Origin: Streptomyces sp. YIM 121038
GTDB taxonomy: Bacteria; Actinomycetota; Actinomycetes; Streptomycetales; Streptomycetaceae
NCBI RefSeq assembly: GCF_006088715.1
Contig: NZ_CP030771.1
Location: 8,368,001-8,432,000 of the forward strand
DNA length: 64,000 nucleotides
Direction of reading: 5' to 3'
A program made the position numbers and the translations under genes. The stretch's first letter is position 1; every line of letters begins with the position of its first letter. Below are positions 62,181 to 64,000 of the stretch, in pieces. The notes below the pieces were generated by a model, which was not told the DNA's origin, made no database searches, and saw nothing but the letters and a program-made list of their open reading frames with translations.

Positions 62181-63011
62181 ATGTTGATGACAACGGAGAA
62201 CGGGATTCGGTTGTCATACCACGACCAAGGCGACGCTTCGCCCGTCCTGTTATTGACCGGCACCGGGGCGCCGAGTTCAGTGTGGAACCTGCACCAGGTG
62301 CCCGCGTTCCGCGCTGCCGGGTTTCGCGTGATCACCATGGACAACCGCGGGATTCCGCCCAGCGACGCCGGCACGGACGGGTTCACCATCGAGGACCTCG
62401 TCGCGGACGTGGCCGCCCTGATCGAGCACCTGGGCGCGGCGCCGTGCCGCGTGGTCGGCACCTCGATGGGCTCGTACATCGCGCAGGAGCTGGCGCTTGC
62501 CCGCCCCGAGCTGCTGGACACGGTCGTGCTGATGGCGGCCTGCGGCAGGAGCAGTCTCGTCCAGCGGGTGCTGGCGGAGGCCGAGGCGGAACTGATCGAA
62601 CGAGTCACCGAGCTGCCGCGGGGGTACCTCGCCGCCGTTCGAGCCCTGCTCAACCTGGGGCCCGCGACGCTCACCGACGACGACCTCACCGCCGACTGGC
62701 TCGACCTGCTCGAGGCGTCAGGCATGGAGGGACCGGGAGTCCGCGCTCAGCTGCTCCTGAGCGCGTTGCCCGACCGCCTCCAGGCCTACCGCGGGATCCA
62801 GGTCCCCTGCCACGTCGTCTCGTTCGAGCGGGACCTCGTGGCGCCGCCGGCGGCCGGACGGGAACTGGCCGCCGCGATTCCCGGCGCAACGCACCGCACG
62901 ATTCCCGGGTGCGGGCACTTCGGTTACCTGGAGAACCCGGAAGCGGTGAACCGCGAGCTGATCCGGCTCCTCCGCACCGAGTCCCGCGCGCGATGGGAGA
63001 AGACCGCATGA
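62181..63011 (+). CDS. bhp: Alpha/beta hydrolase Bhp (beta-hydroxytyrosine release thioesterase)
   Basis: 276 residues from ATG 62181 with GGAGG 6 nt upstream. Nucleophile Ser95 is in VVGTSMGSYIAQELAL, an Asp in FERDLVAP and the His in GCGHFGYLENP. Originally annotated as a perhydrolase in balhimycin, Bhp acts with BpsD and OxyD to free beta-hydroxytyrosine from the carrier domain. Here it is followed 94 bp later by the bpsD-like gene. Leu24 is encoded by TTA (62250-62252). Confidence 0.92.
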   Translation: MLMTTENGIRLSYHDQGDASPVLLLTGTGAPSSVWNLHQVPAFRAAGFRVITMDNRGIPPSDAGTDGFTIEDLVADVAALIEHLGAAPCRVVGTSMGSYIAQELALARPELLDTVVLMAACGRSSLVQRVLAEAEAELIERVTELPRGYLAAVRALLNLGPATLTDDDLTADWLDLLEASGMEGPGVRAQLLLSALPDRLQAYRGIQVPCHVVSFERDLVAPPAAGRELAAAIPGATHRTIPGCGHFGYLENPEAVNRELIRLLRTESRARWEKTA

Positions 63012-63105
63012 CACCCCTTGAGTCAGCCCGCGCCAGTCACCCGGGTCGTGCCAGGCACCCCGTCGACACGAGCGCGGATGCCCGTGGAGCCGCGGAGGGA
63101 CAAGC

Positions 63106-64000
63106 ATGACCGGCGTGAACCAGCTGCCGTCCACGGCGCCCGCGCTGTTCGAGGCAACCGCCGCGGCGATGCCGGACCGGCCGGCGGCTGCGATGGGTGA
63201 CACCACACTGACCTACGCCGAGCTGAACGGGGAGGCCAACCGGCTCGCGCGCCGGCTCGTCGAGCACGGCGTCGGCCCGGAACGGCTGGTGGCCACGGTG
63301 ATGCCGCGGTCGATCGAGTTCGTCATCGCGGTCCTGGCCGTGCTCAAGGCCGGTGCCGCGTACGTGCCCGTCAACCCCGACTATCCGGAGGAACGCAGGC
63401 GGCAGATGCTGGACGACGCGTCAGTGCATTGCGTGTTGTCCCTGCCGGGGCAGGATGTGGCCGGCGCTCCCGCGGTCTTGCGCGTGGAACGGGAGCCGTC
63501 CCGGAGCGAGCCGAACCTGGACGACCACGACCGGCTCAGCCCCTTGCTCCCCGACCACCCCGCGTACGTCATCTACACCTCGGGCTCGACCGGACGACCG
63601 AAAGGCGTGCTGGTCACGCACCGCGGGATCCCGAACCTGGCCGCCGATTACGTGCGCCGCCAGCGGCAACTGCCGGACAGCAGGTTGTTGGCGTTCGCGT
63701 CACCCAGCTTCGACGCCTCCGTCGCCGAGTTCTGGCCGATCTGGCTGGCCGGCGGCTGTCTGGTGCTGGCTCCCGCGTCGGACCTGGTCCCGGGCGAGCC
63801 GCTCGCCCGGCTCGTGCGTGACCAGGGCATCACCCACATCACCCTGCCACCGACCGCGCTGACGCCGCTGGAGGAGGCCGGCGGCTTACCCGCAGGGCTG
63901 ACCCTCCTGGTCGCGGGTGAGGCGTGCCCGGCACCGGTCGCGAAACGCTGGGCCACCGACCGCGTGATGATCAACGCGTACGGCCCGACCGAGGCCACCG
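63106..64000 (+). CDS. bpsD: BpsD-like tyrosine-activating NRPS (3' end beyond window)
   Basis: At least 298 residues from ATG 63106, GGAGGG upstream; the frame is open at the right edge. It begins directly with an A domain: TYAELNGEANRLARRL, the ATP loop YTSGSTGRPKGVL, FDASVAEFW and AYGPTEAT at the end. BpsD-type enzymes (A-T) load tyrosine for beta-hydroxylation by OxyD; pairing with bhp supports this, but the T domain and oxyD are not visible. Leu261 is encoded by TTA (63886-63888). Confidence 0.9.
   Translation, partial: MTGVNQLPSTAPALFEATAAAMPDRPAAAMGDTTLTYAELNGEANRLARRLVEHGVGPERLVATVMPRSIEFVIAVLAVLKAGAAYVPVNPDYPEERRRQMLDDASVHCVLSLPGQDVAGAPAVLRVEREPSRSEPNLDDHDRLSPLLPDHPAYVIYTSGSTGRPKGVLVTHRGIPNLAADYVRRQRQLPDSRLLAFASPSFDASVAEFWPIWLAGGCLVLAPASDLVPGEPLARLVRDQGITHITLPPTALTPLEEAGGLPAGLTLLVAGEACPAPVAKRWATDRVMINAYGPTEAT

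Overview
High GC content, strong third-position GC bias, rare TTA codons and families typical of actinomycetes point to a Streptomyces-like actinomycete. Most of the window is a glycopeptide antibiotic (vancomycin/balhimycin/teicoplanin class) biosynthetic gene cluster with its own vancomycin-type self-resistance regulon. The cluster starts near 9.4 kb and runs off the right edge.

Left flank (1-9.3 kb): the end of an OmpR-type response regulator with its histidine kinase, a TPR protein, a pirin, an IS1182-type transposase remnant, a minus-strand group (XRE regulator, ImmA/IrrE-like metallopeptidase, MAB_1171c-like membrane protein, serine hydrolase), then decayed LysE and IS5-type transposase sequences. 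This debris marks the cluster border.

Regulation and resistance (9.4-21.5 kb): a StrR/Bbr-type activator with two TTA codons; a decayed murF copy; an AAA-type ATPase overlapping vanY; vanR-vanS (TTA at codon 4 of vanR); an intact murF paralogue; vanH-vanA-vanX with a coupled C39-like papain-fold protein; a decayed vanS fragment. Three near-identical 70-75 bp elements sit in front of vanY, murF and vanH and look like VanR-controlled promoters. VanR/S would sense glycopeptide; VanH makes D-lactate, VanA makes D-Ala-D-Lac, VanX and VanY remove D-Ala-D-Ala ends, and MurF attaches the depsipeptide to the wall precursor.

Biosynthesis (21.6-64 kb): ABC exporter; three NRPSs arranged A-T-C-A-T-E-C-A-T, C-A-T-E-C-A-T-E-C-A-T and C-A-T-X-TE; prephenate dehydrogenase; MbtH; three crosslinking P450s (OxyA, OxyB, OxyC, no OxyE); FADH2 halogenase; a GT4-type glycosyltransferase; an MtfA-like N-methyltransferase; HpgT aminotransferase; and the start of the beta-hydroxytyrosine operon (Bhp, then the A domain of a BpsD-like NRPS cut by the window end). 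Specificity codes read by eye give X1-Bht2-X3-Hpg4-Hpg5-Bht6-Dpg7 with epimerases after modules 2, 4 and 5: a tricyclic vancomycin-like aglycone whose residues 1 and 3 match no code I know. A GT4 enzyme where GT1 Gtf enzymes are expected, the unusual A1 and A3 pockets and the coupled C39-like protein are the features most likely to be new. Two sites with StrR/Bbr box geometry lie upstream of the exporter and of oxyA. Genes for OxyD and for Dpg and Hpg synthesis, apart from Pdh and HpgT, should lie beyond 64 kb.
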